64,000 nt of DNA from Paroedura picta (lineage: Eukaryota > Chordata > Lepidosauria > Squamata > Gekkonidae), in contig NC_135376.1 of assembly GCF_049243985.1 (NCBI RefSeq), positions 45,675,001 to 45,739,000 of the forward strand, given 5' to 3'. Position numbers and translations under genes: made by a program. Below the pieces are notes generated by a model. It was not told the origin of the DNA. It saw nothing but the letters and a program-made list of their open reading frames with translations, and searched no databases. This document shows positions 23,057 to 48,300 of the stretch, in pieces (positions within the stretch are counted from its first letter, which is position 1; each line of letters starts with the position of its first letter).

Positions 23057-25371
23057 AAGTATGTTGGGCAGCATCCAGCAGTGGTTTCCACACATGTGCA
23101 AAGTACAGTGTCAAGCAGATAAAACCAAAGCTAGATTGTGAAAAGCACCTGTCAGTTTATCAACACTGCTGCTTCTGATAACAGATGTCAAAATAAGGAA
23201 AAGGTCATGAGGGATTAAAAGAGGGGCAGAAGCCAACTTGGAGATTTAATAACATTTCTTCTCGTTACCCCCTACCTACCAACCAAAACATGGACTATAC
23301 TAAGCCAAGAGTTGCTCATTTTCACCTTTTCTGGTATAAGGTGTCACGTACTGGCCCTGCATTGTAATTGTTCCCTGTGAGAACAATTTGGAAATCTCTT
23401 TAACAGTAAAAAATTCCTTTGTTTTCATGCAACTACTAGAAAGCATAGAAAGACACTTAACGCCAGATAAAAATCTAGGCCTCTAAAATACCACACACCT
23501 AGACAGTTAAAAAAAAAAACACACAACATTCTTGTATCGTAAGGCAAGCCAGGCTCCCTTGCCTATGGGAGAAGGCCGTAGTATGGTCCACCATTAAACA
23601 TCTCAGGTGGGGCTGATATCTGTTGGTCTCTACTGACAAGCTAATAATCAGGATCGTCCACTAGGTCCACTGAAAGTCACCTTTACCATTCACAAAAATA
23701 CCTCAAACAGCTTCAGAACTATAAGCCATTGCCAAGTGAACGTAACGGGTCAAAGCAATGTGCCTGCCTGCCTGCCTGGCAAATCAGATTGGCCACCACA
23801 GTCTCTGCCCCAGTAACGGCATGCTTGCTGGGCTGAACCTCAAAGCACCAATGCAGACCAGCTTCTCAGCCAAGGATAGGACAAACCTTTAAAACCAGCT
23901 GAACTTGGTTAAAGTAAGGTCTGGACACCACTACGACTTGCGCTACTGAACAAGGAGACAAACAAAGTGAAGTGGCATTGATGCACCCACTGGATGAGAA
24001 AACTGCCGATCAGAAGACAATTTTTAAAAGTAACCAGAGAGGGCACACTCTCCTGGCAATGCCAACTGATGTACAGGGCAATCATTTGCAGAGCTGCCCC
24101 AGCCTAGGCCTCTTGGAAACAATGGGCTGAAGTAACTGCACTGAACTGCATGGCTAGATGCCCAGGGTACGTCTGGGATGCATAATAAGTCCCTGATATT
24201 ACACTTAAAGTATTATAATATGGGGAATACGGTTGGGGGTGAAACGCAGCTCTCTCCTTTCTATTTGTCAGCACTGAGTAGGGGTTTTTAAAAATGAATC
24301 TCTGAGAACATCCCTGCAGAGTGACTTCATGGCAGCTCTCAGTGCTTCAGCAGTTTCAGACACCAGGCACAGCTACTGAATGAAAAGGATACGCTGATGC
24401 TACAGAATCACAACTGACAGCACTCTGCTGCCTGGGCAGAGCCTCCCCACCTTTTCACAATAAGCCTCCAGAAATAAGGGGAAACGGCTATGGTGATATT
24501 GCTCATCAGAAACACATTGCTCCTCAGTCCAAGACCATCCTTCTTGCAGAAGAGCCACCCAGAAACAGATATCCTTCAGCAGGACCCCAAATATATTTGT
24601 TTGCTAGGAGATCATTCAGCTTATCTCAGTTAGTACATACCTTTTATCTACTCCCCTCCCCCCAAGAGCCAGCTAGTTATCCCAAACGTTCCAGGAACTA
24701 CTCTTGTTCATCGGCTCTTATACTAGGAAGGAACCAGGTGACAGAGAAAGCTTATATTAAGCCAGCTTTATAGTGCAATCCTAAACCAGAGTTATACCTT
24801 TCTCAGCCAGCTGACTCAGATGTACACAACTTCGTTTAAGATAGCACTGTTAATCTCACATTCTCAACATCAAGGTCTTACCCTGGGGTTTTATTCTTCT
24901 AAAAACACTGTGAGAGCCATTGCTGAACACACAAGACCGCGTTGGCTCTGCAGAACAGGCTATGAGATTTGCCCTCCCATGCAGCTACTGAAACAGGGGC
25001 AGGAGGCAACTTGAATCCCAGCTTGCCTATTCCAGCCCTGAGGAGTTTCTCTGAGAGCAGTGAGGACCTCCAAGAGCAAAACAAAAGCTTTGCAACAAAA
25101 AGACAAACTGGACCACATCCAAAAGACAGTGACAGTCTGTAGCACACAGAACAAGGCTTTGTCAACATCTGGGAGATCGAGTCCCTCAATTCTTGCTACC
25201 TACTGCAGTTTTTTCTGCCAACATTTGGCTATAGGCGGTCAGAAGGCTAGCACCCTGCTGCATTGTCTTTTAATACCTAAATGGCCAACAATATACCACA
25301 TTTGGTTTCCAGCAGCAGTGTTTGCTTTAAAAAAAAAAAGAAAGCTTAAAAATCCGAAGCACCAAAACATA

Positions 25372-25377
25372 TTTATT
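25372..25377 (-). terminator. ACTR1A: Candidate proximal polyadenylation signal of ACTR1A
   Basis: AATAAA on the minus strand lies about 1.3 kb after the stop codon. Its use relative to the distal site cannot be judged from sequence. Confidence 0.35.
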
Positions 25378-26686
25378 TTTAAAAATAACAACTATAAAAA
25401 CAAAATCCTCAATTCAAAGGAGATGCATGGTCCTTTCCATTTCTGTAACAGTGCAGAAACAGCCAAACAGCCAACTCTGGAATGGCCACCTCCCTCAGGA
25501 AGTCACTACTCAACTTCTGAAGGATTCCAGTTGTCAGTGTTGTTCCCTCCTGGGGTACATTCATGGAAAATGGCCCCTCCAGCAGTAACAAGGTACTCCA
25601 AGAGGGAGAGGGGCTGTGTGGCTGACCCAACAGTACTAAATAATTATACTGTTAAAACATCAGTGTTAGTGTTTGTACGCGGGTAGGGAAAAAGCATAAT
25701 AGGACTGTGCGTGAGAGAGCACACAGGAACAAACCATTGGTGCTGTTAATAATTCAGTTGCCATCAAGTTTTGCAATAAATAAAATAGCTCTAAAAAACA
25801 TTACCCGGCTTCCCCGCAAGGATGGATGAATAGCCCTGTGTGCAGGGGATACAGCCTAGGCATAAAGCTTCAGCTTTTTACAGAAAACATCAACACTGTA
25901 AATCTTTAGGCTACATATGAGGCAGGATGGGGGGGGGGGGCGGAGAAGGGCCAAGACACACTTGTCTCCTCTACAGGATGCTAAAACAAGGATGGTCCGG
26001 GATAGACCCGAGGAAGGGTGTTCCTGTTCTACACCATGCATTACAAACTAGTTCCTAAAATTAACCGCTCCAACCATTCTGTTGTGATTCAAACTCTCAC
26101 ATACCAACCTCAGGATTTAACACACTGGCACACAAACAGCAGTAAGTGGGGTTTTAACAGCTCAGGATGTGCTTATTCTCTTTTGGGGTTTGAAAAAAAG
26201 GGTGGGGAGAAAAGTGGCCCATCTAAAAACCAATTACTGAGCAATGGAGACCTGCAACAAACTCCGTCCAGAGTTTCCATGACAGCGCTGCAGCCCAGCT
26301 CACATTCCTAGACGGACCATTTGGAGCCCAAACACAGACTGTATACAAATGCTCGTGTTCCCATCTGGCTTAGCTGCTCAGATTCTAAGCCATTCTTTTC
26401 CCGTCTGTTGCGAGAAACACACTCCCTCCCCAAAAGTTCAAGGACCAACTGAAAAGGAACTGTTCCAACAAAGTTCATTCCCATTTCTCACCTACCTCCC
26501 GCAAGAGCAATCAGAAGTCAAGCCAAAACCCCGGCCTTTCCTTTTGCTCTGTGAAAGTCCAGAGCATGCTGGCACCATCCACCCAAACACATGCACACAA
26601 ACGAGGAGCCCCTCTGACACTCCGACTCAGAAAAGCGAGTTGAGAAGAAGACGAAATCTCCAAGGAGACCCCAGGATGCACCTGGG

Positions 26687-40658
<13,972 letters not shown>

Positions 40659-40833
40659 GGCGAGCGCCACCGCCGCCGACTCAGTCACTGCCAAAGAAGC
40701 GACAGCTCAGGATGCGGCACGCATGCTCCTGTAATCGCGCGGGGCACTCTGGGAAAACGAGTCTTTCCGGGAGAAAACGAGAGCCCCTGCTTCTGCAGCT
40801 TCCGTCCTTGGCCGTGGTTGTGGAGGAGGAAGG

Positions 40834-40852
40834 GCATTGTGGGAACTGTAGT
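40834..40852 (-). promoter_or_regulatory. ZNF143/THAP11 (SBS-type) motif
   Basis: On the minus strand it reads ACTACAGTTCCCACAATGC, matching the known consensus ACTACANTTCCCANNATGC. It is a typical element of housekeeping promoters and fits ACTR1A. Confidence 0.8.
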
Positions 40853-41736
40853 TCCGCTGTGTGAAGCGCTTACCGTGTGCTCCTTTGTGGAAACTGATGG
40901 TTAGGCCAAGCCCGTTAAATTCGAGTCCGGCGGCACCATGGAGATTTGAGACAAGATTTTGGGAGTATCAGATTCCCAGAGTTATTCCCTTCATCAGAAG
41001 CGAGTAGGAATGGAGAGCTATCCCAGCCAGAAGGTGGGGAGGGTGTCGCAAAGAAGGAAATCAAGGTGCAGAGTATAGCGTGCCTTCTAATTAGCTTGAT
41101 TAGAGCGGAGGGGAAATGCTTGGGGGCAGCGTCTGTCGTGAGATGTGAAGCTACCTTCATGGCCAGGCCCATATACCGGACTGTTGTCTGTTTATTGTCT
41201 GATTGATGATTGTCGGTGCTTAAACCTGTCACAGGGCACCTTATAAAGGCATTGCCAAAATAAACAATGATTTTCCAAGCTTCCGTTGCAGTTATGCCCT
41301 ATCCCTCACCCCTCCATAACCCCACATGCATAAAATTTGTGATTCCTCTGTAGATTAACAGTTATTCACATTTCCAGTACAGTGAATCATGACACAGCTT
41401 CTAGGCAACAGCTATTTGAAGGATAACACAACGCTGGTGCCTGGCAGAGCAACCTCTTCTCAACTATGCCTTCGTGAGGGCCCCTCCCATAAAGGTCATA
41501 AATCTGGCACATTTTTGGGGGTGGGAAGTTTCACATATATTACACACTAGAATTACAAGAGGGAAGGGTAGTGGGTCCTGAATGAAATCTATGAACACCA
41601 CTCCCTCAGTCTAGCCCTTCCTACCAAGGACCTTTATAAGGCACGCCTCTAGAGACCACAATAGTCTAGTGACCACAATAGTACAAATTGCTTATATAAT
41701 CACTAAGGCAAATTTATGAATATGGTTTGCCTAGAG

Positions 41737-42111
41737 CAGTGGTCACCAACTCCCGGTCCGGGGACCAGTACCGGTCCGAGGATCAGTTGGTACCAGGCCG
41801 CAGCTCCTCCTCGTCCTTCTCCCCGGCTGCTGCCTCGAGGGCTGCCTCGCCACTCTGCCTCCAGCTCACCTTTGGTGCTCTCCGGCAGCCGCCATGGCTG
41901 GTGCTCCCCCTCGATGTGGCACTGCACAGCTGCTGCTGGCAGCACCCCCCAGGGGACAGAGGGAAGTCAGGGGTGCCAGCAGGAAAGCAAGTGGAGCAGG
42001 GGCTCAGGCGGCGACGACATCCCTCGGCAAAAGACTACCCCCCCCCCCGGGCCTCAGTAAAATTGTCAAGTGTTGACCAGTCCCCGGTGATAAAAAGATT
42101 GGGCACCACTG
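41737..42111. mobile_element. hAT non-autonomous element with GC-rich interior
   Basis: The ends CAGTGGTCACCAAC and GGGCACCACTG are inverted repeats. The flanking 8-bp duplications are GCCTAGAG and GCCTAGAA (7 of 8). The interior, about 41,800-42,055, is rich in GC with long proline/serine-like triplet runs and contrasts with AT-rich surroundings. Small open frames inside (for example 41,727-42,140) are not supported as genes. Confidence 0.85.
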
Positions 42112-42699
42112 GCCTAGAATATTATGCCCCTCACATTTAATAAAAGCTTAATGTATGGAAATGGGCAGCTAAAGCTTTTCATAGCATGGAGGTATGTAAC
42201 AACTGATTAAATAGGGGCCCAAAATGCTTGAACATATGGGCACTCTGGATTTTTCAAAGAGGATAGTAGTGACTGCCACCCTTAAATGGCTGCTACAGAA
42301 TGTGGAACTGATGCCTCCTTGCTCAGCCCGCCCAGAAAGAAGGAAATCTTGAAAGGGAAATGAAACCATACACCACCTAAGGAAAGCTCAGGTGCTAGTG
42401 GTCATCCTAAGCCTACAATTGAAAGCCTTTTCATTTGAAAGAGAGCAGCCAAAATCTTAAAACAGAATCACAGTTCTACAATTGTCACTATTTTCTGTAA
42501 CAAACTACCCACCAGAACCTGTAGGTGATTATTAGAAGAGTGAGGAACTAGGCATGCAAAATGGAAGAGCTCCTTGAAGGCAACTGTGTTACCATATAAT
42601 CTGGCTGAGTAGTCTGATACATAGTCTGAAGAGAGGGGTGGCTAGATATCAAATGACATCAAGTAAAAATTTGAGATGGTTACTGCTGTATCATATTTC

Positions 42700-42910
42700 A
42701 TCACTGGATACTGCAGTTAAGGCTGATATCATCAGATTTCAAAGTTAAGCATTGATAATCCTGGCTAATATTTGGATGGGAAACACGAGGGTCATGATGT
42801 GGAGGCAAGCAATGACAAATCACCTTCAAACATTTCTTGCCTGGCTGCCAGACAATCCTAGGATCTCATGGCTACACCATGCATATCCCATACAATGAAT
42901 AATAATAAAT
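42700..42910 (+). mobile_element. 5S rRNA-derived SINE, degraded
   Basis: The blocks CTGATATCATCAGATTTCAA, GTTAAGCATTGATAATCCTG and ATATTTGGATGGGAAACA match the 5S gene internal promoter region (TCTCGTCTGATCTCGGAAGC, TAGTACTTGGATGGGAGACC). The next block, GGCAAGCAATGACAAATCAC, matches the body of 5S-derived SINEs. Substitutions are many, so it is old. Confidence 0.75.
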
Positions 42911-42924
42911 AAATGGTGCCGGGA

Positions 42925-43140
42925 ACTAGAGCTACTGTGGCATAGTAGTTAGACTGCTGGACTAGGATCTGGAAGACCCAACACTGCCATGGAAGCTTCC
43001 TGTGTGACCTTGGACCAGTCACTTAACTTACCCTGCAAGGTTGGTGTGAAGACAAAAATGAGGAGAGTAAGATGATGATGTAAGTTGCTTTTGAGTCCTA
43101 TCGAGGATAAAAGTGAAGTATGAAATAGAACCAGTCTATG
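42925..43140 (+). mobile_element. tRNA/MIR-type SINE, sense
   Basis: It starts with ACTGTGGCATAGTAGTTAGA, a tRNA-like head, and continues CTGTGTGACCTTGGACCAGT and CTTAACTTACCCTGCAAGGT, the CORE-like region. It sits directly behind the 5S SINE and an (AAT)n tract. Confidence 0.65.
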
Positions 43141-43492
43141 AATGTTTACTGCATCCTAGCTGTGTCATCAGCATTACAGGGCAATATTGGTCCCCCTTAG
43201 AGATGCTTAAACTCAGACAAGAGAACTCGGCAAGTACCTTATATCTAGTAAGGCAACTGGCCATGGGGGAAGGCTAGCATAACAAGTCTCTCAAGGCCAG
43301 GATGGAATTTTTTAGAAGTTTTTTCTAGGCACCCATTGAGTGACAGGGAATTGTGTCATGAATCACACTTCTTTTGCTTTCTCCTTGAAAAGGAAAAAGC
43401 CATTCCAATATGGCTGGAATCATACCCCCTTGCATTGATAGATGCCCTGTTCCCACTCTTGGCCAAGCCAATCAATTAGGAGGAAAAACCAT

Positions 43493-43656
43493 AAAATCAG
43501 AGTCTAGTAGCATCTTTAAGACCAACAAAGATTTATTCAAGGTGTAAGCGTTCGAGTGTAAGCACTCTTTCTCAGACCTAGGAGTGCTTGCACTCGAAAG
43601 CTAATGCCTTGAATAAATCTTTGTTGGTCTTAAAGTTGCTACTCGACTCTGATTTT
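43493..43656. mobile_element. Palindromic Penelope-like repeat, 75-bp arms
   Basis: The arms 43493-43567 and 43582-43656 are inverted copies with 68 of 75 matching bases and a 14-nt loop. The centre-proximal part of the right arm folds as GAGTGC-TT-GCACTC, then GAAA and GC-TAAT-GC, as in the copy at 39,992. The right arm continues into the family tail (TGTGCTACTTCAGATCGGCT). Family placement is inferred from the hammerhead-like layout. Confidence 0.65.
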
Positions 43657-44029
43657 ATTGTGCTACTTCAGATCGGCTACTCATTTGAATCTGTCCCTCT
43701 CACTGAGGCTTTCTGGTTGGCTGTCTTGCTCTTAGTAGTAACTAGATGAAGTGATTTTGGAATTGAATTAATAGGAGGAAATTATGAGGACCAAGATGGG
43801 ATGCATAATGAAATGATTTTCACCTAGTGAGTAAGTAAACAGCGGCAATTGCTGCAAGCAGATGTAGCGGTGCCACAAACGTAGATTGCTTTAAAAGTGA
43901 AATTCAGTTATTAGTAGCCTGGGTGGGTAAAGGGAATCTCCATATTCAGAAGCAGTTAACCTCTGAAACCAAGTTTTAGCAGGTAATATCCAGGGAGGAC
44001 CTTGGCCATTATATCCTCTTTCTGGCCCT

Positions 44030-44235
44030 ACAGGGCAGCTGGTGGTGGATGACTCCCTCCAAGCCAATCATTGGCCATTTTGGAAGGGGAGGAGGCAAGT
44101 TGACATGACCATATATGGATATATCACCTGATAAATGTTTAACAAATTTTGGAAAAATATAAAAAATGATTAACTCCTACCCATTCGGGAAATCCTTCCA
44201 GGGCTGTCAAGAAACCCCAGGGCTTCATGAAAGTC
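44030..44235. mobile_element. hAT-family non-autonomous fragment
   Basis: It shares CCAATCATTGGCCATTTTGG, CATGACCATATATGGATATA, ATCACCTGATAAATGTTTAA and GGCTGTCAAGAAACCCCAGG with the 52,250 copy. The left end is missing. Confidence 0.7.
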
Positions 44236-44799
44236 TGGACCAGATCAGACCACAGCAAGGCTCTTATGTTCATAGTGAATCCTATTGACTGCAACAGAGC
44301 TTCCTTTCCAGACAATATAATTAAGATGAGGGTACATGGATACAACACTGTGGATATATGTCCCAATCCACCCAGTGGGATGTACTGTAGACTAGTGTAC
44401 ACAAGATCAAGTTGTCAGAAAGGCCCTAACCACAGAGCTACTGTCCTACCTCTCTGGGCTCATTTGGGTGGATCAACAAGGAGGCTTGACTCACACAGCA
44501 TGAGCAACAATGCAATCTGTCCTCATGGAACCCAGCCCTTTAGCAGGTTTGCAGCTGAGTCTTAAGAAAAGAGACACCCTTCAAAGTCCACTGAAGTCAA
44601 TGGCCCTCAAGAGGTGTAAGTCTCTTCAGCACTGCATGGTACACCCTTAAACTGCTACCCAGAATGACATTCTTCTCTGTTTTGCTTAAATGGTTATGCT
44701 GAAACCCACATGGCAAGGGAGACACAAGTAATAGCCTAGGAGTCCGCAAGTGAACCCCCTTCTTCCTGCCATGCAGGAGCAGATGCCAGGGCGTGTTTT

Positions 44800-45204
44800 G
44801 TTCTCTCACCCGGGAGTTTGAGGTTTTCTCTCTGCTTGCTGCAGCCTGACATAAGTTCAGTCGAGCGCAGAGAGGGGCGGGGCTTGTCGGCGGCTGAGCA
44901 AGAAGGAGAGTGCATTTGCCGATCACCGCCGCTAGGGGTCAGGTACGCGCCTCAGTTAGGGGCGGGGACGAAGGCGGGCTCGTATTAGGCGCATCCTCCT
45001 CTAGACTGCGGTTGGCGGGGTCGTAAGTCTGTCAAAGTGGGAGGAGGGTGTTGCTGTCGGCGCCTGGGCCGGGCTGGGGTCGCGAAGGGAGTTTGGAGCA
45101 GCCGTTTGGGGTCCGCGCGCGGGGCTGGGGCTGGGGCTGCCTCCCCCTCCCGCGTGGCCCCTAGCGCGCCCGGGCCGGCCTCTCTGCCGCCAGCCGCCCT
45201 CCCC
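44800..45204 (+). promoter_or_regulatory. SUFU: CpG-island promoter and 5' UTR of SUFU
   Basis: Very GC-rich DNA surrounds the SUFU start, continuing into intron 1 to about 45,560. GC boxes (GGGGCGGGGC near 44,874 and GGGGCGGGGAC near 44,959) lie 240-330 bp upstream of the ATG. No TATA box is seen. The GC run of 45,050-45,200 is probably 5' UTR. Confidence 0.75.
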
Positions 45205-45350
45205 ATGGAGACTGCCGCTCCCGCTGGCCCCGCGGCTGCCCCCTTCCCCCCGCTCTTCCCCCCGGGGCTCCATGGCATCTACGGCGAGTGCCGGCGGCTC
45301 TACCCCGAGCAGCCCAACCCCTTGCAGGTCACCGCCATCCTCAAGTACTG
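45205..45350 (+). CDS. SUFU: SUFU coding exon 1
   Basis: The coding part of exon 1 starts [11 protein letters not shown] and ends VTAILKY plus TG of a tryptophan codon. The donor is TG|GTGAGT. The first 18 residues are low-complexity A/P. Confidence 0.95.
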
Positions 45351-48300
45351 GTGAGTGGTCCGGGGGCTGCCGCGAGGCTGGGGGCTTCGGGAGGCCTTTG
45401 GCCTGGGCGAGCGGGAGGGAGGGAGGGGGGCGCTGGCCGTGAGAAAGAAGAGGGGGGAGGGGGGTTAGGAGTTGGGAAGGCTGCCTCCGTCTGTGTGCTG
45501 GCCAGCTGCGTCCCCCTGGGTGGTGGAAGACTTTGGGATGCACGGATGCTGCTTCTCGTGGAGGGGAGGGCGGAGTTGATGGGTCTGAGGATAGTTCGGT
45601 AGACAGGAAGGTGCGTGGTTCGTCGCCCTCCCCCCCCATTGGATGCTGAACCTGGTCAGGGGGAGAACTTTCAGTCATTCATGCGGAGGCGCCGGAAAAG
45701 GGGGGGGGGGTAAAGGCTTCTCTGTGATTTGAAGGGGGGGGAGCAGGCCTGTAGGTTTGTAATCAAGTGGGGGTTGATCTGGTGTGTGCTACGAATGGCA
45801 TGTGAGCTGGGGTTGTTAGGGAGCAGGCTGGTTGATATGGTGATGTGTTTTGTGTGTGAGGAGGGCTGAGAGAGCAATAAATTTAAAACTTTATTACAAA
45901 TAGTTTCCCTAGGTGCATGGGAAACTGCTGGAGGCCTTTCTAGCATGATTGCTACTTGTACAGTTAGAAGGATTAGCTGGAGAGCTTGTTTTGTTTTTTT
46001 TAATAGGTACTTACTCCATCTATACCCCAAGTTTCTTCCCCATGGGGACCCAGAATGGCTTTTGTCAATCTGTTCTGTATATTTTATCTTCTAAGGTGGG
46101 TAAGGGTGTGATTGGCCCAAGGTTATCCAGCAAGTTTTCATGGCACAGTGGGGATTTGAACCTGGGCTCCATGATCCTAGTCTAATTACTACATTAGGAC
46201 TGTGACAAAGGCATTAAAGTTGAAGTGATGTAATTGCTCTGCACCTTCAGAACTGTGCTCCCCTCTTCTTACGCTACTTTAATTTTTCTTTTCTGAATTC
46301 ATGTTTGCTTTTCTCTCCCATTCTCTAATTTTTCTGATGTACTTCTGTAGTCCACATGCTCTCCTGAGCCTTCAAATAGATTATTCTCCTCACACACAGT
46401 TTACCTGTTTACACTGTTAATCTGTCCAGTTTTCAGATTAGAAGAAGAAGAGTTGGTTCTTATATGCCGCTTTTCCCTACCCGAAGGAGGCTCAAAGCGG
46501 CTTACAGTCGCCTTCTCATTCCTCTCCCCACAACAGACCCCCTGTGGGGTGGGTGAGGCTGAGAGAGCTCTGATATCACTGCTCGGTCAGAACAGTTTTA
46601 TCAGTGCTGTGGCGAGCCCAAGGTCACCCAGCTGGTTGCATGTGGGGGAGCGCAGAATCGAACCCGGCATGCTAGATTAGAAGTCTGCACTCCTAACCAC
46701 TACATCAAACTGGCTCTCTTTCAGATTACTCTTTCAGTGGCCATTCAGTCATGTCTGACTCTTGGCGATCCTATGTCACAGGTGTCTCCACGAACCTTTG
46801 CTGTTGGCGCACCCATAAACACATCATACTTAATACCTGGTTTGTTTTGCTGCCTGCTTTACTCTCTTGCTTTTGCTGAGTTTTTCTAGTAGGAGCTCAT
46901 TGATTAGACTATGCTTAGACTGGTATAACTATGTACAGAATTTCACTGTTAGTCCGCAACTGGCAGCCTTTGCCTTGTCCACAGTTGTGGCCTCAGAATG
47001 AATTGGTTGTTTGGCTAATATTTAAACTTTCCTTATGAAGAATGGGTAACATACATCCAAAATTGTGCACAAAGGTTATATGCTTTTTGAGGGCATTAGC
47101 CTCACAAAATGGGACATGCAGCTGTATATGTAAACTGGTAATTTGGCATACAGACTGGTTCAAAGATGGCTTGTTTCTGAGAATGCATGTGTGTATATTT
47201 AGCATTGGAGTCTGTAGACAGTAATGTATCCCTGTCTAGATATATGCTCAAGAGTACATATATATTAATCTAAGAATACAAAAGATGTTTTAGATATTCT
47301 GTACATGTTTTGTTAGGAAAGAGAGGTCACCTGCACATCTGTATGCCGATAGAACTGAGGTGTTGAATTAATTTGTTATGAGGGCTAGATCTGACATAAA
47401 TGTGACTTTGTTGGGCTAGGCCATGTGTGCCATAAAAATGTAATGACAGGTACTGGAGATATAAACTTTATAAAGGTCAGCATCTGGTAAGTTCTGAGTT
47501 GGTGCATTTTCACTGTAAGGCCCTATGGTCAGGGGTGTGTGTGTATTAAGAGGAAAACTCCAGGGTAGACTGGAGAGCCAGTGGTGCAACACTGGGCAGA
47601 CACTCCCACACTCCCTGGAGGAGGGCAAACTCCTTCGCCAGAATGTTCCAGCTGCCAGGTGCTGTGATCCTGGACCCTAGGGTAACAACGTGAAGTGACT
47701 GGGTGTTGTGAATTTCCCCCCATGTCCCTGAAGACAGGTTCAACTAACACCCCTGCCTGTGGAAGCAGGGGAGTCACCCACATTCAAGGCCATGTGCATG
47801 GCTGGACCCAGGCCAAGCAAAGCCTGATAAGCTGGAGACACCTGTGTGGCAGTGACTGCCTCTGGCTAAGGCTGCTAGGCAATCCATAATGAATATAATA
47901 ATATTTAATAAAAATAAATAAATAAATGGTGAGATAATTCAAGTCAGAGATGCCAGGTCATGTTATCAGTGGCAGGACTAGGTCCCCAAAGTATGGAAGA
48001 AACTGCTGAAGAGTGTCCCTCATGAGCACAGCAGTCATATGGGGGGCCCAAATATGGCAGCGGCACTGTCCACCAGCAGGCCCCAACACAGAATCATCAG
48101 CACCCCTGCATGTGCAAACATGCATCTCTCTCATCATCCAGGATGGCATCCTAGTAGACTTAGATGGAAAACTAGGAGAATAGGGGAAGTGATGGCCTTT
48201 CTCAACTTTTTACCATTGAGAAACCCCTGAAACATTCTTCAGGCTTCAAGAAACCCCTAAAGTAGCATGATCATGCAGAATATAGCTGTGTCCATCCAGG

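Larger units (their letters stand above)
23035..26686 (-). other. ACTR1A: Probable long 3' UTR of ACTR1A, nearly repeat-free
   Basis: On the minus strand this follows the ACTR1A stop and contains no recognisable SINE, LINE or MITE, in contrast to both flanks. It ends near an AATAAA at 23051-23056. An earlier AATAAA at 25372-25377 would give a shorter 1.3-kb UTR. Open frames on the other strand (for example 25060-25686) show no conserved features. Extent is inferred, not proven. Confidence 0.5.
40881..44799. other. Divergent intergenic stretch between ACTR1A and SUFU
   Basis: No exon is recognised. It contains a hAT element with a GC-rich interior (41,737), a 5S-derived SINE (42,700), a MIR-like SINE (42,925), a palindromic retroelement piece (43,493) and a hAT-family fragment (44,030). 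The 40.9-41.7 kb part shows no repeat that I can name. Confidence 0.6.

Noticed and set aside
25060-25686. A 208-codon open frame on the plus strand
   Set aside because: It lies antisense in the probable ACTR1A 3' UTR, starts with a non-ATG codon, and has no domain, repeat or conserved motif.
42700-42790. 5S rRNA-like sequence
   Set aside because: It is too diverged and fused to a SINE body, so it is a retroposed relative and not a 5S gene.
45001-45678. A 225-codon open frame antisense to SUFU exon 1
   Set aside because: It is a shadow of GC-rich promoter and exon sequence, proline/alanine biased, with no homology that I recognise.
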